From assembly GCF_026342835.1 (NCBI RefSeq), contig NZ_JAPEMI010000001.1, positions 3,478,501 through 3,542,500 on the forward strand: DNA of 64,000 bases. Reading direction: 5' to 3'. A model generated the notes under the pieces. That model saw only the letters and a list, made by a program, of their open reading frames with translations, was not told the DNA's origin and searched no databases. This DNA comes from Streptomyces sp. NBC_00154 (GTDB taxonomy: Bacteria; Actinomycetota; Actinomycetes; Streptomycetales; Streptomycetaceae). Below, in pieces: positions 16,553 through 27,341 of this stretch (the first letter of the stretch is position 1; every line of letters starts with the position of its first letter). Both the position numbers and the translations under genes were made by a program.

Positions 16553-16628
16553 GGGCCGGCTTCCGGTCGTCCGGGACCGGTGCCAGGGCAAAGAACAGCA
16601 CCTCAGAGGCGCTTGGGCGTGTGACATC

Positions 16629-16732
16629 ATGAGCACCCCTTTGGGCCTCGGACCAGGCGGCGGCGCCCGGACAGCGCCCGCCCACGAAACCACCTTGCCG
16701 AACCAACTCGGGAAACAGGCGATTCGATCACC

Positions 16733-16736
<4 letters not shown>
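16629..16736 (+). CDS. 35-residue Gly-rich upstream ORF overlapping the GlyRS start
   Basis: ATG 16629 opens a 35-codon frame with the segment [10 protein letters not shown], in which 5 of 7 residues from LGPGGG's preceding Gly onward are glycine. Its TGA overlaps the GlyRS ATG (ATGA at 16733). No strong ribosome site precedes it (GAGG is about 20 nt away), while GlyRS itself also lacks a good one, so coupling could matter. The Gly codons are followed by a GGCGGCGC...GCGCCCGCC inverted repeat (around 16660-16684). It could be a leader peptide sensing charged tRNA-Gly. This is tentative. Confidence 0.35.
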
Positions 16737-19741
<3,005 letters not shown>

Positions 19742-19827
19742 CCGCGGCTCGACAGTCCTGAACGTTCGCCGCGCGCCCCGCCCCCGGGCCTGTCCCGACG
19801 CTGTTGGTCAATTCGGGGCCGAGCGTG

Positions 19828-19870
19828 ACGTCGGTGCCCAAGACCTGGTTGTGGTCTTGGGCACCGACGT
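19828..19870. repeat. Perfect 18-bp inverted repeat ahead of the IS1182 remnant
   Basis: ACGTCGGTGCCCAAGACC (19828-19845) is repeated inverted at 19853-19870 with a 7-nt loop. It lies between the GlyRS stop and the transposase remnant. It can act as a terminator for the synthetase operon, or it may belong to the insertion sequence, where hairpins often shield the transposase start. Confidence 0.65.
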
Positions 19871-19885
19871 TGTCGTTTGGGGAGG

Positions 19886-20433
19886 GTGTCGATGTCGATG
19901 CCGCCGAGTGGGCTGGATGGGATTCCGGCGGAGACGGTGCGAGTGGCGCGGGCGGCCTCCCGAAGGGAAGCCTGGGGATCCGGATCCGGGACGAGCTGGG
20001 GGTCTTCTTCAGCGACGAGGAGTTCGCGGACCTGTTCCCGTCGAGGGGAAAGCCTGCCTGGTCACCGGGCTGCTTATCGCTGGTGCTGGTGTTGCAGTTC
20101 GGGGAAGGCCTCACTGACCGGCAGGCCACAGAGGCGGTGCGGGCCCGCACCGACTTCACGTACGCCCTCGGGCTGGAACTGGGCGATCCCGGGTTCGACT
20201 TCTCGGTGCTTTCGGAGTTCCGGGACCGTCTGACCGAAGGGGACGCAGGACAACGGGTGCTGGACCGAATCCTGGCCGCCGCCCGGGACAGGGGACTGCT
20301 CGCCGGCGGCGGGAAAGCCCGGACCGACTCCACACATGTGCTGTCCTCGGCGCGGGAGCTGTGCTGGCTGGAGATGATCGCCGAGAGGCTGCGTGCGGGT
20401 CCGGGAGGTCGCCCTCACTGTCGGGGAACGTGA
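19886..20433 (+). pseudogene. IS1182-family transposase, frameshifted and 3'-truncated
   Basis: The start (GTG 19886 after GGGGAGG) reads MSMPPSGLDGIPAETVRVAR, typical of IS1182 transposases. It then needs a frame change near 19955 to continue as FPKGSLGIRIRDELG-like sequence, LQFGEGLTDRQATEAVRAR, LGDPGFDFSVLSEFRDRL and ARTDSTHVLSSAREL. Homology stops around RLRAG at about 20400, removing the catalytic DDE core. No inverted terminal repeats were identified. It marks an old insertion at the right edge of the island. Confidence 0.8.
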
Positions 20434-20542
20434 CGGGCGTGCCCCTCGCCCCGGGCACGTGCAGGTTGCATTTCGGCGGTGTACGGCAGCTCGGCGACCC
20501 GGCGCCTCGTGCGCTACGGGGGACTTCTTGCGGGCCCTCGGC
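20434..20542. other. Short unassigned spacer before the right attachment repeat
   Basis: About 110 bp follow the transposase remnant. I see no gene or motif here. Confidence 0.4.
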
Positions 20543-20619
20543 ATGCGTAGGTCTCGGCTTCGAATCCCGAAGGGCTCAGAGAAACCCCAGGACTCACTCG
20601 CCGCGACCTGGGGTTTTTC
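20543..20619 (+). repeat. Right attachment-type repeat: tRNA-Thr 3' half remnant plus terminator
   Basis: Bases 20543-20572 repeat the anticodon-stem-to-T-arm part of tRNA-Thr (ATGCGTAGGTCTCGG, then TTCGAATCCCGAAGG) with one mismatch. The acceptor strand is then damaged (GGGCTC instead of GGCGGCTC). A tRNA-type terminator follows: AAACCCCAGG (20582-20591) paired with CCTGGGGTTT (20607-20616) and a T run, with the same ACTCACTCGCC loop as at 2956. The 5' half of a tRNA is absent, so it is not functional. It marks the right end of the island. Confidence 0.85.
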
Positions 20620-20957
20620 CTTTTTCTGGGCCCGACGTCGACGTCCGGCTCGCTTGTGGCCGCCGCAAAGGGGACAACAGCGACTGATTCTTACCCGCTA
20701 TTTGTCCGTTCTTCTCTTGACTACGGACAAATAAGGAGGAAGCTAGCTAATACACCAGGCAACCGGTGAGAGCCGCACCGCCGATGAAGACGTTCATCGA
20801 CCCGAGTGACACCCACCTCGGCCACTGGCTAGGCTCCCGGTAGAGCTACGTATCGGCGTCGGAGTCGTCAGCGACGACTGACGCTTGCGCACCGATATGG
20901 GGCACCGGGGGCCACCGTTTGTTGGTCCGGATCCCTGGCAGCCCCCAGAACTCGAGT
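20620..20957. other. Residual DNA between the second and third tRNA-terminator copies
   Basis: This stretch has no convincing gene. It is AT-richer at 20690-20760. It contains a perfect 11-bp inverted repeat, TATTTGTCCGT (20699-20709) and ACGGACAAATA (20723-20733), with a 13-nt spacer that includes TTGACT, followed by an AAGGAGGA ribosome-site-like sequence (20733-20740) with no proper ORF behind it. It also has a 7-bp hairpin AGTCGTC/GACGACT near 20868. It looks like a leftover control region of a mobile element. Confidence 0.45.
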
Positions 20958-20994
20958 AACCCCAGAACCCACTCGCCGTGATCTGGGGCTTTTT
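20958..20994 (+). repeat. Third copy of the tRNA-Thr terminator hairpin
   Basis: CCCCAGA (20960-20966) pairs with TCTGGGG (20982-20988), followed by CTTTTT. The loop keeps ACTCGCCGTGA of the tRNA-Thr terminator. No tRNA sequence precedes it. It suggests a second, older integration event at the same target. Confidence 0.7.
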
Positions 20995-21069
20995 CATGCC
21001 CGGGGTCGGCCGCCGGGATCGCGATGATCTCCGCGCCGACGGCGGGGCCCGGTTCGTGCGTCGAGGGGC

Positions 21070-21750
21070 TCACCCGGCCAGTTCGCTGATCAGGTGCGCG
21101 GCTTCGTCGATGAGGGCCACTTCGTCCGGGCTCAGGTTCGAGTCCGTCGCACGGCGCCGCTTGGCCTGGGCGAGGTGGGGAGCGGGGACACCTCCCTGGT
21201 CGGCGAGGTGCGGAAGCAGGGCCCCGAGCAGAGAGCGGGCGCCCGCTGCCGACGGCGATGCGGGGTCCACCGCCACCTGAGCCAGGATGAGCGACGACAT
21301 GGCCCGGTCCAGGGCCGGCGGGCCTTCCGCGGTGGTCCGCCAGTCGATCACCACCGGGCCGTCGGGCGTCAGCATCACATTGTCCGGGTGCAGGTCGAGG
21401 TGGAGGATCCGGTCCTCCGGGTCCTGGGAGACCCTGGCCGGGATCGTGTGCAGGTCGGTGAGGAGGCCGGCGATCATGGCGCCGGCCTCGTTCTCGGCGA
21501 GCTCACCGGAGAGCAGCGACTCCAGCATCGTCGGGCCGGTCAGACGTTGCAGTACCAGGTCGGAGGGGGTGGCGGTGGCCGGGCTCGGGCCGAGGCGGGG
21601 GACGGGGTAGCCGCACGCCGAGAGGTAGGACATGACGGCGAGTTCCGGTGCGGCATCGCTGCTGTCGCGGTACCGGCGCAGGACCCAGGCCTCGTCGATC
21701 GCGTACACGTCGGCAGATCGTCCCGTACCCAGCAGTTGGCCTATTCGCAT
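21070..21750 (-). CDS. Aminoglycoside phosphotransferase-family small-molecule kinase
   Basis: A 226-residue APH/choline-kinase-fold protein starting at ATG 21750 (MRIGQLLGTGRSADVYAID). The Gly-rich loop is LGTGRSADVY, and the catalytic loop HLDLHPDNVML is followed by the metal motif VVIDW. It lacks the DFG-like extension and is shorter than resistance enzymes (about 260-300). It may phosphorylate a small hydroxylated compound; the substrate is not evident. It is the first intact gene to the right of the island and seems part of the core chromosome. Confidence 0.8.
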   Translation of the reverse strand: MRIGQLLGTGRSADVYAIDEAWVLRRYRDSSDAAPELAVMSYLSACGYPVPRLGPSPATATPSDLVLQRLTGPTMLESLLSGELAENEAGAMIAGLLTDLHTIPARVSQDPEDRILHLDLHPDNVMLTPDGPVVIDWRTTAEGPPALDRAMSSLILAQVAVDPASPSAAGARSLLGALLPHLADQGGVPAPHLAQAKRRRATDSNLSPDEVALIDEAAHLISELAG

Positions 21751-22128
21751 GAGGGGAACCTACTGGTGCGGTCCTCGGCCGGGGAGATCTCCCACGCATA
21801 TCGGAGGGGCCCATGACGCGAAGCGAGGAGCGGCCGGGATCTCCTGAAGGTGTCGTGCGAGTGGCTGCGGTGTCGGCAATTCCCCCTGGCCGTCGCGACC
21901 GCCGGCGCGCTTGTGCTTGCCGGGCTGACCTCCGGCATCACGTCCGCCGACCTCGCCGTCCCGCGTCCTCCATGGCCCGGGGCCGGGATGAAAGCGTTCC
22001 CGGTCCGGGCTTTTCCGCGGAGTAGCCTGGGAATGTCGAGAACGATCCGTACGCCGGTTCGTCGGTCTGCGTCGTTCCCGGCGCTTCTTGTTTCTTTCGG
22101 CCTGCGCGTTCGAAGGGGGCCGTCTCTT
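21751..22128. other. Divergent intergenic region with no recognised gene
   Basis: The 378 bp between the kinase and the small membrane protein have an open frame in phase with the latter. The encoded sequence shows no signal peptide or domain, and the downstream ATG has a better site. Nothing else was seen. Confidence 0.4.
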
Positions 22129-22404
22129 ATGGACACCTTGATCATGGCGGCGGTCGTCGTGGTGATGATCGCGCTGACCGTGTTCTTGATTCATCTGCTC
22201 AATCGTCGGCACCGGCATCAGCATCTGCGAGCGGTGCACTACGACCACGGTCTGGCCGGGTTCGGCGGGTTCGGGGGGCCGGGCGCAGGTACCGGGCGTG
22301 TCGTTCCGCCGGTGGAGACAGTGCAGCCCACGCAATCCTTGCGGAAGGGAGAGCCCCGGGCTGCCGATCGGCCCAGTGAATCCGGTTCCGGTTCCGGGGA
22401 GTGA
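22129..22404 (+). CDS. Small single-pass membrane protein
   Basis: A 91-residue protein from ATG 22129, preceded by GAAGGGGG. Residues 3-25 form one transmembrane helix (IMAAVVVVMIALTVFLIHLL), followed by a basic His/Arg stretch (NRRHRHQHLR). A Gly/Pro-rich disordered tail ends in Ser-Gly repeats. I recognise no family. It converges on the DNA polymerase gene with a 16-bp gap. Confidence 0.65.
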   Translation: MDTLIMAAVVVVMIALTVFLIHLLNRRHRHQHLRAVHYDHGLAGFGGFGGPGAGTGRVVPPVETVQPTQSLRKGEPRAADRPSESGSGSGE

Positions 22405-22420
22405 CCTCTCCTGATCGGCC

Positions 22421-24115
22421 CTACTTGGCGTCGGAGTAGCGCTCCACGACCGCCGTCGTGAAAGGGAAACGCACCGGTGTCTCGCCGAAGGCGGTCCGCC
22501 CGGCCCGTTCCCCGGCCGCCCGGATCGCCTCCACCACCGCGTCCGCCTCTTCCTGGGGGCAGTGCACCATCACCTCGTCGTGCTGGAAGAAGACCAGCTC
22601 GGCCCGGAGACCGGCGGCCGTCAGGGACTGGCGCAGCGCGGCCAGGAACAGCAGTGCCCAGTCCGCCGCACTGCCCTGCACCACGAAGTTACGGGTGAAG
22701 CGGCCCCGCGCGCGGGCGTTCGACGAGGCGTAGCCCGGGGTGAAGTCGCCGTCGCCGGACGACTGCTCGTCGCTCTCCTGCGGGATACCCGCCTCGTCGT
22801 CGTCCCCGCTTCCGGCGGCCGGCGGGCTGGTTCTGCCCAGCCACGTCCGTACGAGACGCCCCTCCTCGCCCTCCTTCGCCGCGTCGTCGACATACGCCAC
22901 GGCCAGCGGGAACCGGCGCCGCAGCGCCGCCAGATTCTTCAGGCCGTCGCCCGACGTCTGGCCGTAGATCGCACCGAGCAGCGCGAGCTTGGCATGGTCG
23001 CGGTCGCCGTGGAACGCGCGGTCCGACAGTGCCGTGTAGAGGTCGCCGTCGTGGCCCGCCACCTCCATCAGGCCGTGGTCGCGGGAGATCGCGGCCAGGA
23101 CCCTCGGCTCCATCTGATCGGCGTCCGCGACGACCAGCCGCCAGCCGTCGTCGGCGACGACCGCCTGCCGGATCACCTTGGGGATCTGCAGCGCCCCGCC
23201 GCCGTTGGTCGTCCAGCGGCCGCTGACCGTGCCGCCCGGCTGGTACTCGGGGCGGAACCGGCCGTCCCGCACCCAGTCCTGGAGCCAGCTCCAGCCGTGC
23301 GCCGTCCAGATCCGGTACAGCTTCTTGTACTGGATCAGTGGCTCCACCGCCGGATGGTCCAGCCCCTCCAGCTCCCAGCGGCGCGTCGACTTCACCTTGA
23401 TGCCGGCCTGCGCGAACGCCTTCACCACGTCGGCGGGGAGGTCCGGGCGGACACGGCGGCCGAACGCCGCCGACACCTCGTCGGCCAGCTCGGCCAGTCT
23501 GCGGGGTTCGCCGCCGCCGGCGTAACGGTCGCCCAGCAGGTCGTGCAGCACTTCCCGGTGCACGTCGGCCCGCCAGGGCAGGCCGGCCTGGTTCATCTCC
23601 GCGGCGACCAGCATGCCGGCCGACTCGGCGGCCGTCAGCAGGCGCATCCTGCTGGGGTGCGCGGTGACGTCATGGCGGCGCAGCTGTTCCGCGTAGACCT
23701 GGAGGAGCGCCTCGAACGGGATGTCCGTGCCGGACGGCGGCTCGAAAAGGGAGGACTGCGAGCCGGGTTCGGCGGATCGGGACGGGGGATCCGGAGGCAC
23801 GGGGGCGTTACGGAGGCGGGCATGGGCGGCCGCGGCGGAGCGCGGCTCGCCCAGCCGGCCCTCGTGTGCGAGGAGGAGTGACTCGGCGACCTCGATGTCG
23901 TAGCAGCGGCTGACCCGTACGCCCGCTGCGAGCAGGCGTGGGTAGATCTCGGCGGTCGACCGCCACACCCAGCGGGTGACGTCCGGGCGGGAGCGGACGG
24001 CCTCCACCAGGTCGGGCTCGGTGTGGAACGGGGCCGCGGGCAGGCCCGTGGGGGCCAGCGGGGCGAGGTGGGCTCCGCCGGCCTCTGTGGCGGTCAGAGC
24101 CCAGCGCTCGGTCAT
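22421..24115 (-). CDS. Family A DNA polymerase (bifunctional 3'-5' exonuclease/polymerase type)
   Basis: A 564-residue polymerase beginning at ATG 24115 (MTERWALTATEAGG). The C-terminal half has the family A motifs: motif A VVADADQMEPRVLA, motif B KLALLGAIYGQTSGDGL, and motif C FFQHDEVMVHCP. The N-terminal half (about 1-190) is a short, degenerate exonuclease-like domain, and there is no 5'-3' nuclease. This is the actinobacterial annotation class 'bifunctional 3'-5' exonuclease/DNA polymerase', distinct from PolA, with an unclear role, probably repair. Two insertions rich in Asp/Glu/Ser lie between motifs B and C. Confidence 0.88.
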   Translation of the reverse strand: MTERWALTATEAGGAHLAPLAPTGLPAAPFHTEPDLVEAVRSRPDVTRWVWRSTAEIYPRLLAAGVRVSRCYDIEVAESLLLAHEGRLGEPRSAAAAHARLRNAPVPPDPPSRSAEPGSQSSLFEPPSGTDIPFEALLQVYAEQLRRHDVTAHPSRMRLLTAAESAGMLVAAEMNQAGLPWRADVHREVLHDLLGDRYAGGGEPRRLAELADEVSAAFGRRVRPDLPADVVKAFAQAGIKVKSTRRWELEGLDHPAVEPLIQYKKLYRIWTAHGWSWLQDWVRDGRFRPEYQPGGTVSGRWTTNGGGALQIPKVIRQAVVADDGWRLVVADADQMEPRVLAAISRDHGLMEVAGHDGDLYTALSDRAFHGDRDHAKLALLGAIYGQTSGDGLKNLAALRRRFPLAVAYVDDAAKEGEEGRLVRTWLGRTSPPAAGSGDDDEAGIPQESDEQSSGDGDFTPGYASSNARARGRFTRNFVVQGSAADWALLFLAALRQSLTAAGLRAELVFFQHDEVMVHCPQEEADAVVEAIRAAGERAGRTAFGETPVRFPFTTAVVERYSDAK

Positions 24116-24272
24116 GCGTTTGAGTTTGGCAGGTGGGACTGACAGTGGGGGTGGGGCCGTGCGGGGCGGCTGCGCGGTCCCACCCCGCCCCTTCCCGAAA
24201 TCCGGGGGATCTGCCCCCACCCGCCCCCAGTCCTCAACCGCCTGACGGGCTGAGGGGGTGGGGAGCGGCGAT

Positions 24273-26426
24273 TCACCCGTGTCGAACGGCCTTCGGCGCC
24301 ATGGCCGCCGCCACCGCGACCACTGCACACGCCCCGGCCGCACCCCCCACCACCGGCCACTGGACCGCCACCGTGACCGGCGCGGACAGCGTGGCCAGCG
24401 CGGCGCCGAGTCCGGCCAGATTCACCGCGGTCACGGCCATGCCGAGCACCGCGCCGAGTCCCACGGCGAACAGCGTCTCCCCGGCGACGACCCCGAGCAC
24501 CTGCGGCCGGGTGGCCCCGGCCAGTCGCAGTGCGTTCAGCTCCGCGGACCGCACGGACCCGGCCATCAGCAGGGTGTTGGCGAGCGCGAGCGCCGTGTAC
24601 ACGAGTGCGATGCCCAGCACCACGATCAGGCCGAGCCGCGTCTGCGGGCTCGTGCGCGGATGGGTCGCGGCCAGCCACTGATCCGTCGACCGCACCGTCC
24701 CCCCGGTGCCGTGCAGGACGGCCGTGACCGCCGCCCTGTCCGCGCCGGGGGCGAGGCGTACGTCGATCCGGTCCACCGGAGCCTTCGGCGCGTTCGCCGC
24801 CGTGACGTACACCCCGTTGTTCCCCGTCCCGATGGCCAGTACCGCCGCGATCCGCAGTGACACCGGCCGCCCGTCGCCGAGCCACACCCGTACCGTCGCG
24901 CCGACGGTGCGCTGCTCCCACTCCTCGTTCACGACGATCGAGCGGTCGTCGAGATCGCGCAGGTCGCCCGCCACCACCGGCAGCCGCTCGACGGCCGCCA
25001 GAGTCCTCGCGTCGTCGACCGCCCGCGCCTGCGATCTGATGACGGCGGTGCCCTCCTCCCGTACGAAGACCGCGGTCGACGCCGAAGCGGACAGCGTCGC
25101 TCCGGGAACCGGCCGCGCCTTCAAGTCCTCCAAGCCCTTCAGGTGCTCGCCCGTCACGACCAGATCGGCCCGGGTGTGTTCGCGCGCCTCGGCAGCCTTC
25201 GCCTGCGACACCGTCGTCGCGGAGCCCAGCACCGAACCGGCCAGCGCCACCGTGATCAGTACAGGAGCGGCCACCGCGGCGGTGCGGCGCAGGGACGCTG
25301 CCGTATTCGCCCGTACGAGCATCCCTGTTGCCCCGGGAAGACGGAGCAGCCGGGTCAACGGGCGTACGAGCAGCGGCGCGAGCAGGGCCGCGGCCGTGAT
25401 CAGCACCATCGGCTGGGTGGTGTACGTCTTCCGTTTCAGCAGCCCGGACGCGTCCGTGACCAGCGATTTCGTCATCAGGAACGCGGCGCCGGCGAGCAGC
25501 GCGAAACCCAGCAACCGGCGTACGGGCGGCAGGACGCCCGTATCGACGTCGGCCTCGCGCAACGCCTCGGCCGGGCCGGTCCTGCCCGCTCGTCGCGACG
25601 CCGCCCATACGCCCGCCAGCGCCACGGCCGGGCCCGTCCAGAAGGCCACGTGCAGCGGCCAGGCCACGGGGCGGATGGTGAACCAGGAGGGTGCCGCCTC
25701 GCCGTCGACCAGCAGTTGCGCGAGATGCGGTGCGCCCCAGTGGCCCAGCGCGCACCCGGCCGCCGAGGCGAGCGTGCCGACCACGGCCGCCTCCGTCAGC
25801 AGCAGCCGCCGCAGCTGGCCGGGGGTGGCGCCCGCCGTGCGCAGCAGGCCGAACTCGCGGCGCCGCAGTGCCACCGCGAACGCGAACGTCGATGCGACGA
25901 CGAAGACCGAGACGAATGCGGTGATGCCGCCCGCCGTGCCGAGCAGGGCGTTCACGGTCAGCAGCGCCTCGGCGTCCCGCTCCGTCGCCGGGTCGGCGCG
26001 GCGGCGGTCGTCGCCGGTGAGGACCTGGGCGCGGTCGCCGACGACGCGGCGTACCTCGGAGACGGGGGCGTCCACGCCGACGGCGTCCGGGCCGCCGCTG
26101 CCGGCTGCCTGCCCGGCCAGGGTGACCGGACCGAGCGCCCGAAGGTCGCCCAGGAGTTCGTTGTCCACAGGCTGTGGATAATCCAGTCGCCGCGTGACCT
26201 GCGCGGTGGACGCTCCGCGTCGCACCGGCACGGTCAGCGTGTCGGTGCCCATCACCACCACCCGGGAAGCGGCGAACCGTTGGGGCTGACGGTCGGGGGC
26301 GTCGAACGTCGAGGCCAGTCCCAGCCCCATCGTCGCGATCAGCCCGACGCCGAGCGCGAGGGCGACGAACGTGCCGATGAGGGCGGTCCAGCGGGTCCGC
26401 AGCGCGGCCAGGGCGACGGTCAGCAC
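24273..26426 (-). CDS. FtsX-family ABC transporter permease
   Basis: A 717-residue permease with an N-terminal transmembrane helix and a large extracellular domain. Four-helix FtsX modules follow at about 165-300 and 590-710, each with the sequence type VFVVASTFAFAVALRRREFG and LRTAGATPGQLRRLLLTEA. It overlaps the ATPase gene by 7 bp and pairs with it as a MacB/LolCDE-type exporter or mechanotransmission complex. Such pairs in Streptomyces often sit beside drug- or peptide-sensing regulators, but none adjoins here. The substrate is unknown. Confidence 0.88.
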   Translation of the reverse strand: MLTVALAALRTRWTALIGTFVALALGVGLIATMGLGLASTFDAPDRQPQRFAASRVVVMGTDTLTVPVRRGASTAQVTRRLDYPQPVDNELLGDLRALGPVTLAGQAAGSGGPDAVGVDAPVSEVRRVVGDRAQVLTGDDRRRADPATERDAEALLTVNALLGTAGGITAFVSVFVVASTFAFAVALRRREFGLLRTAGATPGQLRRLLLTEAAVVGTLASAAGCALGHWGAPHLAQLLVDGEAAPSWFTIRPVAWPLHVAFWTGPAVALAGVWAASRRAGRTGPAEALREADVDTGVLPPVRRLLGFALLAGAAFLMTKSLVTDASGLLKRKTYTTQPMVLITAAALLAPLLVRPLTRLLRLPGATGMLVRANTAASLRRTAAVAAPVLITVALAGSVLGSATTVSQAKAAEAREHTRADLVVTGEHLKGLEDLKARPVPGATLSASASTAVFVREEGTAVIRSQARAVDDARTLAAVERLPVVAGDLRDLDDRSIVVNEEWEQRTVGATVRVWLGDGRPVSLRIAAVLAIGTGNNGVYVTAANAPKAPVDRIDVRLAPGADRAAVTAVLHGTGGTVRSTDQWLAATHPRTSPQTRLGLIVVLGIALVYTALALANTLLMAGSVRSAELNALRLAGATRPQVLGVVAGETLFAVGLGAVLGMAVTAVNLAGLGAALATLSAPVTVAVQWPVVGGAAGACAVVAVAAAMAPKAVRHG

Positions 26427-27235
26427 GACGCCGCCTCCGTGTGAGCGGGAAGGACGGGGGTCGTCCGGCCGGAGATCTTCTGCCGGGTGTCTGTTCGTCC
26501 TGCCGCCGTCCAGGCCGCGATGCGTTCCGCGGTGAGGCCGGTCAGGTCGTCCGCCACCTGCCCGTCGACCAGGAAGACCACCCGGTCCGCATACGCCGCC
26601 GCCACTGGATCGTGCGTGACCATCACGATCGTCTGCCCCTCCCGGTCCACGAGTTCGCGCAGCATCACCAGCACTTGCCGGCTCGTCCCGGTGTCCAGCG
26701 CGCCGGTGGGTTCGTCGCCGAAGAGCACCGCGGGCCGGGTGATCAGCGCCCGCGCCAGCGCCACCCGTTGCTGCTGGCCGCCGGAGAGTTCGGTGGGCCG
26801 GTGGTCCGCCCGGTCGGCGAGCCCGACCCGGGCGAGCGAGGCGCGTACGTCGGTACGGGACGGGCGGCGGCCGGCCAGTCGCAGCGGCAGCGCGACGTTC
26901 TGGGCGGCCGTCAGCGAGGGGACCAGGTTGAACGACTGGAAGACGAAGCCGATCCGGTCCCGGCGCAGCAGGGTCAGCCGGCGCTCACTCAGCCCGGTCA
27001 GCTCCGTACCGCCCACCTCGACGGTGCCGGATGTCGGCCGGTCGAGTCCGGCCGCGCAGTGCAGGAGCGTCGATTTGCCGGAGCCGGACGGTCCCATGAC
27101 GGCGGTGAACGTGCCGGGGCGGACGGCGAGGTCGATGCCGCGAAGGGCGTCGACGTCTCCGTGGGCGCGTCGTACGGAGCGGAGCCGCACGGCGTCGGCG
27201 GCATCGGTGGGGTCGGTCGCGGGGGCGGAAGTCAT
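26420..27235 (-). CDS. ABC transporter ATP-binding protein (MacB/LolD type)
   Basis: A 271-residue ATPase. ATG 27235 (MTSAPATDPTDAAD) is preferred to the start at 27277 because the conserved domain follows closely. It shows Walker A GPSGSGKST, Q-loop FVFQSFNLVPSLTA, signature LSGGQQQRVALARAL, Walker B AVLFGDEPTGALD and the switch His in VTHDP. This signature set is typical of ATPases partnering FtsX-type permeases, and the partner gene overlaps its stop. Confidence 0.93.
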   Translation of the reverse strand: MTSAPATDPTDAADAVRLRSVRRAHGDVDALRGIDLAVRPGTFTAVMGPSGSGKSTLLHCAAGLDRPTSGTVEVGGTELTGLSERRLTLLRRDRIGFVFQSFNLVPSLTAAQNVALPLRLAGRRPSRTDVRASLARVGLADRADHRPTELSGGQQQRVALARALITRPAVLFGDEPTGALDTGTSRQVLVMLRELVDREGQTIVMVTHDPVAAAYADRVVFLVDGQVADDLTGLTAERIAAWTAAGRTDTRQKISGRTTPVLPAHTEAASC

Positions 27236-27341
27236 GGTTTCGATCGAACCGTGGCAGGGCCCGCCTGACACGACCACCAGAACCCGTCTCCGGGGTAGGG
27301 CCAGGCATACCCCGGAGCCCGGCCCTGCCTACCCTGACCTC

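Noticed and set aside
20543..20576. A second functional tRNA-Thr
   Set aside because: Only the 3' half is present, the acceptor strand is damaged and no 5' half precedes it.
20755..20842. Short ORF starting MKTFIDPSDTHLG as a mobile-element gene
   Set aside because: It is only 19 codons, poorly placed relative to the ribosome-site-like sequence, and shows no similarity I can recognise.
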